A stretch of DNA of 13,222 bases from Anaeromassilibacillus stercoravium (GTDB lineage: Bacteria > Bacillota > Clostridia > Oscillospirales > Acutalibacteraceae), in NCBI GenBank assembly GCA_019118845.1, contig DWYE01000124.1, positions 1 to 13,222 of the forward strand, in the 5' to 3' direction. The position numbers were made by a program, and so were the translations under genes. A model generated the notes under the pieces. That model saw nothing but the letters and a program-made list of their open reading frames with translations, made no database searches and had not been told where the DNA came from. How positions within the stretch are numbered: position 1 is the first letter of the stretch; each line of letters opens with the position of its first letter. Below, piece after piece: positions 1-5,734 of the stretch.

Positions 1-70
1 GTATGACCGCCTCTACTACCTGCTTCTTGAATTCTGGTGTATAGCGTTTGTTTGGTATTCCTTTCGGCAT
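1..70 (-). CDS. IS3-family transposase OrfA, N-terminal fragment (23 codons in window)
   Basis: The minus strand from 70 reads MPKGIPNKRYTPEFKKQVVE and continues in frame to the window edge. The RYTPEFKKQVVEA pattern is typical of the first helix of the helix-turn-helix domain of IS3/IS911 OrfA proteins, which bind the element ends. The ATG at 68-70 is the first in-frame start after the IS tip. No clear Shine-Dalgarno is seen because the upstream bases are one arm of a long palindrome (76-126), which may limit translation. Only the N-terminus is visible, so whether the transposase is intact is unknown. Confidence 0.8.
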   Translation of the reverse strand, partial: MPKGIPNKRYTPEFKKQVVEAVI

Positions 71-75
71 AATAA

Positions 76-126
76 TGCACCCCACTTGTTATTCAGTATA
101 TCATACTGTCTAACAAATGGGGTGCA
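76..126. repeat. 51-bp imperfect palindrome inside the IS end
   Basis: TGCACCCCA (76-84) pairs with TGGGGTGCA (118-126). TTGTTA (86-91) pairs with TAACAA (111-116). CAGTAT (94-99) pairs with ATACTG (103-108). That is 21 of 24 possible pairs around a 3-nt centre. It lies between the IS tip and the orfA start codon. As RNA it would be a strong hairpin directly before the transposase start, which could restrict translation from read-through transcripts; that role is inferred. Confidence 0.8.
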
Positions 127-169
127 GTTCAATTCGATAGGATTCCGGTTTGGAAAAGACTGAAAATAG

Positions 170-218
170 AATAGGGGCTTGGCCGTGTTTTCAAGATGCG
201 GCTGGGCCCCTATTTTTT
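170..218 (+). terminator. Intrinsic terminator with no upstream gene in the window
   Basis: AATAGGGGC (170-178) pairs perfectly with GCCCCTATT (206-214). A further GCCG/CGGC pairing lies inside the loop, and the stem runs into a T tract (211-218). It stands between the IS tip and the response-regulator promoter. It probably ended a gene that was cut off or displaced by the IS insertion. Confidence 0.75.
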
Positions 219-305
219 GCGGTTATCTGCCGGATATTCATGTGCTGCAAAGGAAGCCGGTTATCCGTAGGCAGATGATTTTCCCTGATATTATTCAATT
301 GACCC

Positions 306-334
306 TTGATTGGCGGAAGCATATGCATCATAAT
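306..334 (+). promoter_or_regulatory. Probable promoter of the two-component operon
   Basis: A -35-like TTGATT (306-311) and a -10-like CATAAT (329-334) are separated by 17 bp, giving a leader of about 18 nt before the ATG at 359. A competing pair, TTGACC (299-304) with TATGCA (322-327), also has 17-bp spacing but a weaker -10. The GGAGGGAG at 347-354 is the Shine-Dalgarno sequence. Confidence 0.5.
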
Positions 335-358
335 AAAGGTACAATGGAGGGAGTTAAT

Positions 359-1033
359 ATGAGGCTGTTAGTCGTAGAAGATGAACCGGAGCTCAACCAC
401 TTGCTTGTAAAACAATTGCAGGCAGCCCATTACAGCGTGGATAGCTGCTTGAATGGGACGGACGCGCTGGACTATCTGTGCTGCGCGGAATACGATGCCA
501 TCGTTTTGGATATTATGTTGCCTGGAATCAATGGGCTGGAGGTGCTGCGAGAACTCCGCGGGAAGGGAAGTAAGACGCCGGTGCTCCTGTTGACGGCGAG
601 GGACCGGATTGAAGATCGGGTCACGGGTTTGGATGCCGGGGCGGACGATTATCTGGTGAAACCGTTTGCCTTTGACGAGCTGCTTGCCAGGCTCCGGGTG
701 ATGATCCGGCGCACATCGGACAGCACCAGTGACGTATTCACCGTGGCGGACTTGACCGTGGATTGTACAGCGCGCACGGTCAAACGGGGCGGGAAGGCGG
801 TATCGCTTTCCAGCAAAGAATTTGCGATTTTGGAATATATGATCCGGAACAGCGGCGTGGTCCTTTCCCGGGAAAAGATCAGCCATCACATCTGGAATTA
901 TGATTACGAGGGTGGATCGAATGTGGTGGACGTCTATATCCGCTATCTGCGCAAAAAGCTGGATGACGGCTTTGAACCAAAATTGATCCATACGGTCCGT
1001 GGGGTGGGCTATGTGCTGCGGGAGGAAACATGA
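359..1033 (+). CDS. OmpR/PhoB-family response regulator
   Basis: This 224-residue cytoplasmic transcription factor takes phosphate from the kinase encoded next to it and binds DNA. The receiver domain (about 1-115) has the acidic pair E7/D8, phosphoacceptor D51 (in VLDIMLPG), T79 and K101 (in VKPF). A linker leads to a winged-helix domain (about 126-222) with the family signature SSKEFAILEYMI and the C-terminal VDVYIRYLRKKLD...VRGVGYVL. The start at ATG 359 is chosen because GGAGGGAG sits 5-12 nt upstream and the receiver domain begins directly; the frame is open upstream to 179 but that part has no homologous look. The stop overlaps the kinase start by 4 bp (ATGA), a sign of translational coupling. 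The likely target is the PepSY lipoprotein gene downstream, whose promoter has a direct repeat typical of this family. The signal sensed is unknown. Confidence 0.95.
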   Translation: MRLLVVEDEPELNHLLVKQLQAAHYSVDSCLNGTDALDYLCCAEYDAIVLDIMLPGINGLEVLRELRGKGSKTPVLLLTARDRIEDRVTGLDAGADDYLVKPFAFDELLARLRVMIRRTSDSTSDVFTVADLTVDCTARTVKRGGKAVSLSSKEFAILEYMIRNSGVVLSREKISHHIWNYDYEGGSNVVDVYIRYLRKKLDDGFEPKLIHTVRGVGYVLREET

Positions 1034-2379
1034 AGCGTTTATCGATTCAATTAAAAGTAACTCTATGGTTTACTTTGCTCATGGTGCTGCTGGTCAGTAT
1101 TGTGCTGGCGTTTTTGTTCTCCTTAGGTGCGCAGTCGGCATTGGAGGGGACGAAAAGCCAGATGATGGATATGGTGGCCGCCGCATGGCATGAAATCGGT
1201 TCCGACGATGGGGCCATCGAGATCGACGACGATTTAGAATACTTCAAGGACGGCATTTATCTTTCGGTTTACGACGGGGGCGGCGTGCCGCTGTACGGAG
1301 CCGTGCCCAGGGACTTTGACAATTCAGCAGTTTTCGCGCCCAACGATCTGCGGACGCTTCCCTCGGGAGGGAAAAGCTGGTATGTATATGACGAGCAGAA
1401 ACAGGTAGATGGATATGGAACGGTGTGGATTCGCAGCGTAGCGGAGGCCGACCAAATCGATTCGACTATATCGACCCTCTTTCGCTTTGCGTTGGTCATT
1501 CTGCCGTTTTTTGTGCTATTTGCAGCGGTTGGCGGTTATCTCATTACACGCCGTGCATTCCGTCCGGTCCGGAGGATTATACAGACGGCGAAAGAGATTG
1601 GGGAGGGCGACGACCTGTCCCGCCGCATCGCGCTTGGAGAAGGGCGGGATGAGATCTATACGTTAGCCGCGGAATTTGACAGGATGTTTGCCCGCCTGGA
1701 AAAAGCGTTTGAAACCGAAAAACAATTTACGTCCGACGCCTCCCATGAGCTGCGCACGCCGACCACGGTGATCATTTCCCAGTGCGAATATGCGATTGAG
1801 AATGCCCAAACACTGGATGAGGCGAAGGAAGCGCTTGCGGCGGTCCTCAACCAGGCGGAAAAGATGGCCGCGCTGATTTCCCAGCTTTTGATGCTTGCCC
1901 GTGCAGATAAGGGCCATGAGAAATTGCATTTTGAAACGGTCAATCTCAGCGATTTGGCGAGCATGGTGGCGGAGCAACAGCAGGAGAACGCCGAAAAGCG
2001 TGGGATTCGCATCGAGACAAACATCCAACCGGACATTGAAATGCTGGGGGATGAGACGATGCTGATGCGCATATGGATCAATTTAATTGAAAATGGCATT
2101 AAATATGGCCGGGAGAACGGTTGGCTGAACGTACAGCTGGCGCAAAAGGATGGAACCATCCAGGGTTGTGTCCAAGACAACGGGATTGGAATCGCCCCAG
2201 AAAATCTGGCGCGTGTTTGGGAGCGCTTTTGGCAGGCGGACCCCGCGCGAAGCGCCAGCGGCGCGGGCCTGGGCTTGTCCATGGTAAAATGGATTGTGGA
2301 AGCGCATGGCGGGGAAATCCATGTGGAAAGTACGCTTGGACAGGGGACGGCGTTTACCTTTTCATTTCCGTGCCCTTAA
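1030..2379 (+). CDS. Membrane-bound sensor histidine kinase (HAMP, HisKA, HATPase)
   Basis: This 449-residue kinase is the partner of the preceding regulator. Hydrophobic segments at about 11-33 and 151-173 frame an extracytoplasmic sensor region of about 115 residues that is acidic and has no fold I recognise. A HAMP linker (about 172-225) leads to the dimerisation/phosphotransfer helix with H239 in DASHELRTP. The ATPase domain shows the N box (N351 and N355 in NLIENGIKYG), the G1 box DNGIGIAP (D383) and the G2 box GAGLGLS (411-417). All catalytic motifs are intact, so phosphorylation of D51 of the regulator is expected. Translation begins at ATG 1030 inside the regulator's stop region (4-bp overlap), with GGGAGGA just upstream. 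A 111-bp gap with its own promoter separates it from the PepSY gene, so the third gene can be expressed more strongly than the first two. The ligand is unknown. Confidence 0.95.
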   Translation: MKRLSIQLKVTLWFTLLMVLLVSIVLAFLFSLGAQSALEGTKSQMMDMVAAAWHEIGSDDGAIEIDDDLEYFKDGIYLSVYDGGGVPLYGAVPRDFDNSAVFAPNDLRTLPSGGKSWYVYDEQKQVDGYGTVWIRSVAEADQIDSTISTLFRFALVILPFFVLFAAVGGYLITRRAFRPVRRIIQTAKEIGEGDDLSRRIALGEGRDEIYTLAAEFDRMFARLEKAFETEKQFTSDASHELRTPTTVIISQCEYAIENAQTLDEAKEALAAVLNQAEKMAALISQLLMLARADKGHEKLHFETVNLSDLASMVAEQQQENAEKRGIRIETNIQPDIEMLGDETMLMRIWINLIENGIKYGRENGWLNVQLAQKDGTIQGCVQDNGIGIAPENLARVWERFWQADPARSASGAGLGLSMVKWIVEAHGGEIHVESTLGQGTAFTFSFPCP

Positions 2380-2409
2380 ATTGTAAAAATGTTAAAAATT
2401 CATGCATCG

Positions 2410-2442
2410 TTTAATGTGGCTTTAATCTTTCGTGGATATACT
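2410..2442 (+). promoter_or_regulatory. Regulated promoter of the PepSY gene with TTTAAT direct repeat
   Basis: TTTAAT occurs at 2410-2415 and again at 2421-2426, exactly 11 bp apart. That is the tandem half-site geometry used by OmpR-family dimers. A -10-like TATACT (2437-2442) follows 10 bp later, while the -35 position (about 2414-2419) has no consensus hexamer, as expected for an activator-dependent promoter. A second A/T-rich pair, TGTAAAAAT and TGTTAAAAAT, lies at 2382-2399. Binding by the adjacent regulator is inferred. Confidence 0.55.
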
Positions 2443-2490
2443 GAAGACACTGAAACAAACCAATACGCTTTTGGAAAGGATGTATGATGT

Positions 2491-3483
2491 ATGAATCGGA
2501 AACATATATGGTTAGCGGTTTCCGCTTTGATTCTTAGTGCAGTATTGTTTACGGGCTGCGGTTCCAACGCGACGGACCCGGCTGTTGGAGCTTCTTCCGG
2601 CGCAGGCGTAGCCCCCGTGGGCTCTCCTTCCAGCAATCTTTCCGCCGGCATGGCAGGAAGCGCATCGAGTGACTACATCACGGAACAGGAAGCAAAGGAA
2701 ATCGCCCTCAAAAATGCCGGACTTGCAGAAGAGGAAGTGCAATTCCGCAAGGCGCGTTTGGACTACGACGACAATCGCGCGCAGTACGATATTGAGTTCC
2801 TTGTTGGAAACGAAGAGTACGATTACGATATCGATGCGACGACCGGGGAAATTCTCTCCATGGATCGGGATATAGAGGATTGGGCCCCGTCCGCACAGAC
2901 TAATCAGGAGACGGCAAGTTCGCAGGCTCCAGCGGCGACGGGTGAAACGGCTCCCAAGAAAGACGCCAGTGGCGATTCTTCGGCAAAGAGCAGTACATCG
3001 GCTGCGGCAGACACCCAAACGGCTTCCGGCACCTATATTGGAGAGGAAGCAGCGCAAAAGGCCGCTTTGGATCATGCGGGCGTCAGCAAAGACAGCGTCA
3101 AATTTGTCCGCACACATCTGGAGAGGGACGACGGCAGATGGAAGTATGAGGTGGAGTTCTATCAGGACAACACGGAATACGATTATGACATTGATGCAGT
3201 TTCCGGAGAGATTCTGTCGTATGACCACGACGCCGAGTATTACACGGCTCCCAGCGGCACGGAAGCTGGGGCTGCGGCGTTGACGGCCGATGAAGCAAAG
3301 CAAATTGCCTTGAAGCATGCGGGCGTTGCGGAGAGCGATGCACAGCGCTTGAAAGTGGAGCAGGACCGCGACGACGGGCGTCTCCTTTATGAGGTGGAAT
3401 GGGATGTCGGAAGAACGGAATATTCCTATGAAATCGATGCGAATACAGGCGACATTCTCAACTACGAAAAAGATGTGGATTGA
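2491..3483 (+). CDS. Lipoprotein with three PepSY domains
   Basis: This 330-residue protein has a lipoprotein signal peptide: basic MNRK, a hydrophobic core (6-20) and a lipobox LFTGC with the lipidated Cys at 23, so it should sit on the outer face of the membrane. Three PepSY domains follow at about 62-126, 182-246 and 263-326. Each starts with an EAKEIALKNAG-like helix and ends with a near-identical E-Y-x-Y-x-I-D-x-x-(S/T)-G-(E/D)-I-L strand (109-122, 229-242, 310-323). A Ser/Thr/Ala-rich, low-complexity spacer (127-180) separates domains 1 and 2. PepSY domains are linked to inhibition or regulation of extracellular proteases and to envelope sensing; the exact role here is not known. GGAAAGGA (2473-2480) lies 10 nt before the ATG. 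The gene stands directly behind a two-component pair, suggesting it is the pair's output or feeds back on the kinase's sensor domain. Confidence 0.9.
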   Translation: MNRKHIWLAVSALILSAVLFTGCGSNATDPAVGASSGAGVAPVGSPSSNLSAGMAGSASSDYITEQEAKEIALKNAGLAEEEVQFRKARLDYDDNRAQYDIEFLVGNEEYDYDIDATTGEILSMDRDIEDWAPSAQTNQETASSQAPAATGETAPKKDASGDSSAKSSTSAAADTQTASGTYIGEEAAQKAALDHAGVSKDSVKFVRTHLERDDGRWKYEVEFYQDNTEYDYDIDAVSGEILSYDHDAEYYTAPSGTEAGAAALTADEAKQIALKHAGVAESDAQRLKVEQDRDDGRLLYEVEWDVGRTEYSYEIDANTGDILNYEKDVD

Positions 3484-3519
3484 TTTTTGAAGCCATACGG
3501 ATCGATATTTAGAAATTGG

Positions 3520-3558
3520 AACCGGGCATCCCCCTTGGGGCGGTGCCTGGTTTGTTTT
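3520..3558 (+). terminator. Intrinsic terminator after the PepSY gene
   Basis: AACCGGGCA (3520-3528) pairs with TGCCTGGTT (3544-3552) with one G-U pair, and CCCC (3531-3534) pairs with GGGG (3537-3540) inside. TGTTTTAT follows the stem. It closes the two-component/PepSY unit. Confidence 0.75.
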
Positions 3559-3654
3559 ATGATAAAAGTGTTTCCATCTACATGAAAATGTGTTATGAAA
3601 AAGATGGCCATGTGTTTCATTCAGCTCTAGGAAATGGCGTTGTAAGGAAGCGTT

Positions 3655-3673
3655 TTGTAGGCGAATCCTACAA
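3655..3673. repeat. Perfect inverted repeat, possible operator
   Basis: TTGTAGG (3655-3661) and CCTACAA (3667-3673) are exact reverse complements around a 5-nt centre CGAAT. It lies in the 279-bp gap between the PepSY terminator and the DeoR-family gene, 89 bp before that gene's start. There is no T tract, so a terminator is unlikely. It could be an operator for the regulator or a small RNA hairpin. Apart from this, the palindrome-promoter stretch and the terminator, nothing else was recognised in this gap. Confidence 0.6.
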
Positions 3674-3730
3674 GGAATAACGGATTTACTTGCATATGAA
3701 AAGATTTATCTGGTATTCGTAACGGAAATG

Positions 3731-3739
3731 TGCTAAAAT
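3731..3739 (+). promoter_or_regulatory. Possible extended -10 promoter of the DeoR-family gene
   Basis: TGCTAAAAT forms an extended -10 element. The -35 position (3711-3716, TGGTAT) is poor. An alternative is TTGCAT (3690-3695) with TATTCG (3714-3719) at 18-bp spacing. An ATTCGTAA sequence at 3715-3722 overlaps both possibilities and recurs, inverted, in the kinase/activase control region. Confidence 0.35.
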
Positions 3740-3762
3740 TTCTTTCAGAAAGGATGAGGCAC

Positions 3763-4521
3763 ATGACAACCCGGCAGACAAAAATTTTAGAAATTGTAAC
3801 AGAGCACAATCGGATTGAAGTAGCAAAGCTGGCGCAGCTTTTGCATGTGTCCCAAGTGACAACCCGCAAGGATTTGGATCAATTGGAACAAAAAGGGTTG
3901 ATTAAACGCGAGCACGGCTATGCCGTTCTCTGCTCCAACGACGACATCAATAACCGCCTTGCCTATCATTACGATTTGAAACGCCGGATTGCCCAAGCTG
4001 CGGCAAGTCTCGTCCGGGATGGGGAAACGGTGATGATCGAATCCGGCTCCTGCTGCGCGCTCCTCGCCGATGAGCTTTGTACCCATAAACGCGACGTGAC
4101 CATTGTGACGAATTCCGCATTTATCGCCGGCTATGTCCGGCGTCTGCCAACGGCTAAAATCATCCTTTTAGGCGGCGATTACCAAAATGAATCCCAGGTG
4201 ATGGTGGGGCCGGTGGCCCGGCAGTGCGCACAGAACTTTTTTGTCAATAAGCTTTTTATCGGAGCAGACGGCTTCCGAAAGGAGAACGGTTTCACCGGCA
4301 ATGACCTGCTCCGAGCAGAGACCGTGCGTGATATGGCTGGCCAGGCGGACCAGGTGATCGTTTTGACGGAATCGAGCAAATTTTCTAGGCAGGGTGTGGT
4401 CACCCTTCTCCCGACCAAACAGGTTTCCATCGTGCAGACGGACGATGCGATTCCCTTGGAGACAGAGGTGTTTCTCATGAACCAGGGGGTTGACGTGAGA
4501 AAGGTACCGGGTGAGGAATAA
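3763..4521 (+). CDS. DeoR-family sugar-metabolism transcriptional regulator
   Basis: This 252-residue cytoplasmic DNA-binding protein has an N-terminal winged helix (about 5-57, RQTKILEIVTEHNRIEVAKL then VSQVTTRKDLDQLEQKGLIKREHGYA) and a C-terminal DeoRC sugar-phosphate-binding domain (about 75-235). Visible family landmarks are the ESGSCCALLADEL loop, IVTNS, LLGGDY, and GADGF...GFTGND...RAETVRDMA...LTESSKF. Members usually repress sugar-use operons and let go when a phosphorylated sugar binds. ATG 3763 is chosen over an in-frame GTG at 3730 and an ATG at 3754 because AGGATGAGG lies just upstream and the HTH begins directly. It faces the activase gene tail to tail across a strong shared terminator. 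The natural targets are the divergent activase and kinase promoters about 1 kb away; the effector may be an anhydrosugar phosphate or 1-deoxyfructose-6-phosphate (inferred). Confidence 0.9.
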   Translation: MTTRQTKILEIVTEHNRIEVAKLAQLLHVSQVTTRKDLDQLEQKGLIKREHGYAVLCSNDDINNRLAYHYDLKRRIAQAAASLVRDGETVMIESGSCCALLADELCTHKRDVTIVTNSAFIAGYVRRLPTAKIILLGGDYQNESQVMVGPVARQCAQNFFVNKLFIGADGFRKENGFTGNDLLRAETVRDMAGQADQVIVLTESSKFSRQGVVTLLPTKQVSIVQTDDAIPLETEVFLMNQGVDVRKVPGEE

Positions 4522-4547
4522 GTGCAAAAGGGAAAAGAAGAGCAAGT

Positions 4548-4593
4548 AAAATCCTCCCTATATGACATGTAAATGCCGTATAGGGAGGATTTT
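4548..4593. terminator. Strong bidirectional terminator between convergent genes
   Basis: AAAATCCTCCCTATA (4548-4562) pairs perfectly with TATAGGGAGGATTTT (4579-4593) around a 16-nt loop. T-rich tails exist in both directions (TTTTCTTTTAT on plus, TTTTACTTGCTC on minus). It serves the DeoR-family gene ending at 4521 and the activase gene ending at 4638. Confidence 0.9.
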
Positions 4594-4637
4594 CTTTTAT
4601 ATTTAATTTTTCATATGTAATTAGGAAAACGAGCGGT

Positions 4638-5543
4638 TTAGAAAAAGCAGTCAAAGCCGTTTTTGAGGAAAACCGCACGGAACGCCTCTAAGTCCGCTTC
4701 GTGGAGTGCCGGAATGCCATGAAGGGAATAGACCCGGTTCAAAAAATCGTATTTCCGTTCCCCAAATTGATGGAAGGGGAGGAGGTTGATCCGCTTAACG
4801 CCAAGGGTCTTAAAAAGTTCGCAGAACCCCTGTGCGTCGTCCAGCTGGTTGTTGACCCCCGGGATCACCGGGATGCGGACAATCACCTCTTTGCCCGATT
4901 GGAGGGCTGTCTTCAAATTTTGCAGGATTGGATCGTTATACACGCCGGTCGCTTCATAATGTTTTTGCCGGTCGTAATGCTTGCAGTCAAATAAAAAGAG
5001 GTCGATGTCCGGAAGCAGCCGGTTGAACACAGCGGACGGCGCATATCCAGTCGTCTCAATCGCGGTGGCGATACCCTCCTGCTTCAGCCGGGAGAGCAAA
5101 GCGGCGGCAAAGTCGGGCTGCATCATCGGTTCCCCACCGGATAGGGTCACACCGCCGCCGGAACCCTCATAAAAAATACGGTCCTGCAGGCAGACGGCGA
5201 CAACGTCTTCCACGTCTTTCCATTCCCCTTCCAGGGTCAGGGCTTCCTGCGGGCACTGTGCAACGCAGGTGCCGCATCCCACACAGGTTTTGAAATCAAA
5301 ACGAATGCTTCCGGATTCCACATCGAACTGGACGGCATGCTGCGGGCATGTTTGGACGCATTGCTGGCAGCGCACACATTTGGATAGATCCCATAAGATC
5401 TGCGGTTTTTGCGCCTGCGACTCCGGATTAGAGCACCAACCGCAGTGCAGCGGGCAACCCTTCAGGAATACCGTCGTGCGGATTCCGGGTCCGTCGTTGG
5501 TGCTAAACTTTTGAATATTAAAAACACAGCCTTTGCTTTCCAT
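4638..5543 (-). CDS. Glycyl-radical-enzyme activating enzyme (radical SAM, PflA/YbiY family)
   Basis: This 301-residue iron-sulfur protein cleaves S-adenosylmethionine to abstract a hydrogen from a glycine of the partner glycyl radical enzyme. It has the radical-SAM triad C30-x3-C34-x2-C37 (KGCPLHCGWC), preceded by FSTNDGPGIRTTVFLKG. It then carries an inserted ferredoxin-like domain with two four-cysteine sets (C56/C59/C62/C66 and C87/C90/C93/C97), which could hold two more 4Fe-4S clusters. The SAM-binding GGGVTLSGGEP segment follows. The two-cluster insert is typical of activases of the glycerol dehydratase, choline lyase and YbiY/PflC groups and is absent from PflA itself. AAAGGAGGAG lies about 7 nt before the ATG, a very strong start. 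It is transcribed away from the kinase-GRE-aldolase operon, and the GRE at 6745-9147 is the only candidate substrate in the window. Confidence 0.95.
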   Translation of the reverse strand: MESKGCVFNIQKFSTNDGPGIRTTVFLKGCPLHCGWCSNPESQAQKPQILWDLSKCVRCQQCVQTCPQHAVQFDVESGSIRFDFKTCVGCGTCVAQCPQEALTLEGEWKDVEDVVAVCLQDRIFYEGSGGGVTLSGGEPMMQPDFAAALLSRLKQEGIATAIETTGYAPSAVFNRLLPDIDLFLFDCKHYDRQKHYEATGVYNDPILQNLKTALQSGKEVIVRIPVIPGVNNQLDDAQGFCELFKTLGVKRINLLPFHQFGERKYDFLNRVYSLHGIPALHEADLEAFRAVFLKNGFDCFF

Positions 5544-5566
5544 ATTGGCTCCTCCTTTACGACTTG

Positions 5567-5595
5567 ATTATAACAAACGCGAGTGAAATTGTAAA
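5567..5595 (-). promoter_or_regulatory. Promoter of the activase gene
   Basis: On the minus strand, TTTACA (5595-5590) and a perfect TATAAT (5572-5567) are separated by 17 bp. Transcription would start near 5560, only about 17 nt before the ATG, with the Shine-Dalgarno in between. Confidence 0.8.
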
Positions 5596-5645
5596 GCAAA
5601 ATGGGAATGTATGAATCAAAAACACTTACGAATGTAAATATTGTA

Positions 5646-5673
5646 TTGACATTTGAAGATTATCCGTTATAAT
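5646..5673 (+). promoter_or_regulatory. Consensus promoter of the kinase-GRE-aldolase operon
   Basis: A perfect -35 TTGACA (5646-5651) and a perfect -10 TATAAT (5668-5673) are separated by 16 bp. Such a strong core suggests control by repression. The 50 bp between this -35 and that of the divergent activase promoter hold two GAATGTA copies (5605-5611, 5630-5636), candidate operator half-sites. Confidence 0.85.
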
Positions 5674-5694
5674 AAAAGTATCAGAAAAACGGAT

Positions 5695-5726
5695 TTGCCG
5701 CCCGAGGGTTGGGCGGCGGAAAGGAG
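5695..5726 (+). promoter_or_regulatory. Leader hairpin directly before the kinase ribosome-binding site
   Basis: GCCGCCC (5697-5703) pairs perfectly with GGGCGGC (5711-5717), extendable by two U-G pairs, with a 7-nt loop. The Shine-Dalgarno AAGGAG (5721-5726) follows almost at once, nine bases before the GTG start. The hairpin may protect the 5' end of the mRNA or tune translation. There is no T tract, so it is not an obvious terminator. Confidence 0.6.
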
Positions 5727-5734
5727 CGTCTAAA

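Larger units (their letters stand above)
1..131 (-). mobile_element. Left end of an IS3-family (IS150-like) insertion sequence, cut by the window edge
   Basis: Read on the minus strand, the element begins at about 131 with TGAACTGCACCCC followed by a TTTGTTAGACA stretch. This resembles, from memory, the terminal repeat of IS150-type elements (TGTACTGCACCC...TTGTTGGAC). The start of an orfA-type transposase gene follows at 70. The body and the other end lie outside the window, so the target duplication cannot be checked. The tip at 131 is inferred from the TG dinucleotide and the family pattern and could be off by a few bases. Confidence 0.75.

Noticed and set aside
179..358. Upstream extension of the response-regulator frame
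   Set aside because: It starts inside the terminator at 170-218 and covers the likely promoter; the receiver domain and a good ribosome-binding site define the start at 359.
2512..3318. A 268-codon minus-strand frame opposite the PepSY gene
   Set aside because: The plus-strand frame has a signal peptide, a lipobox and three repeated domains; the opposite frame shows only low-complexity Arg/Val-rich sequence.
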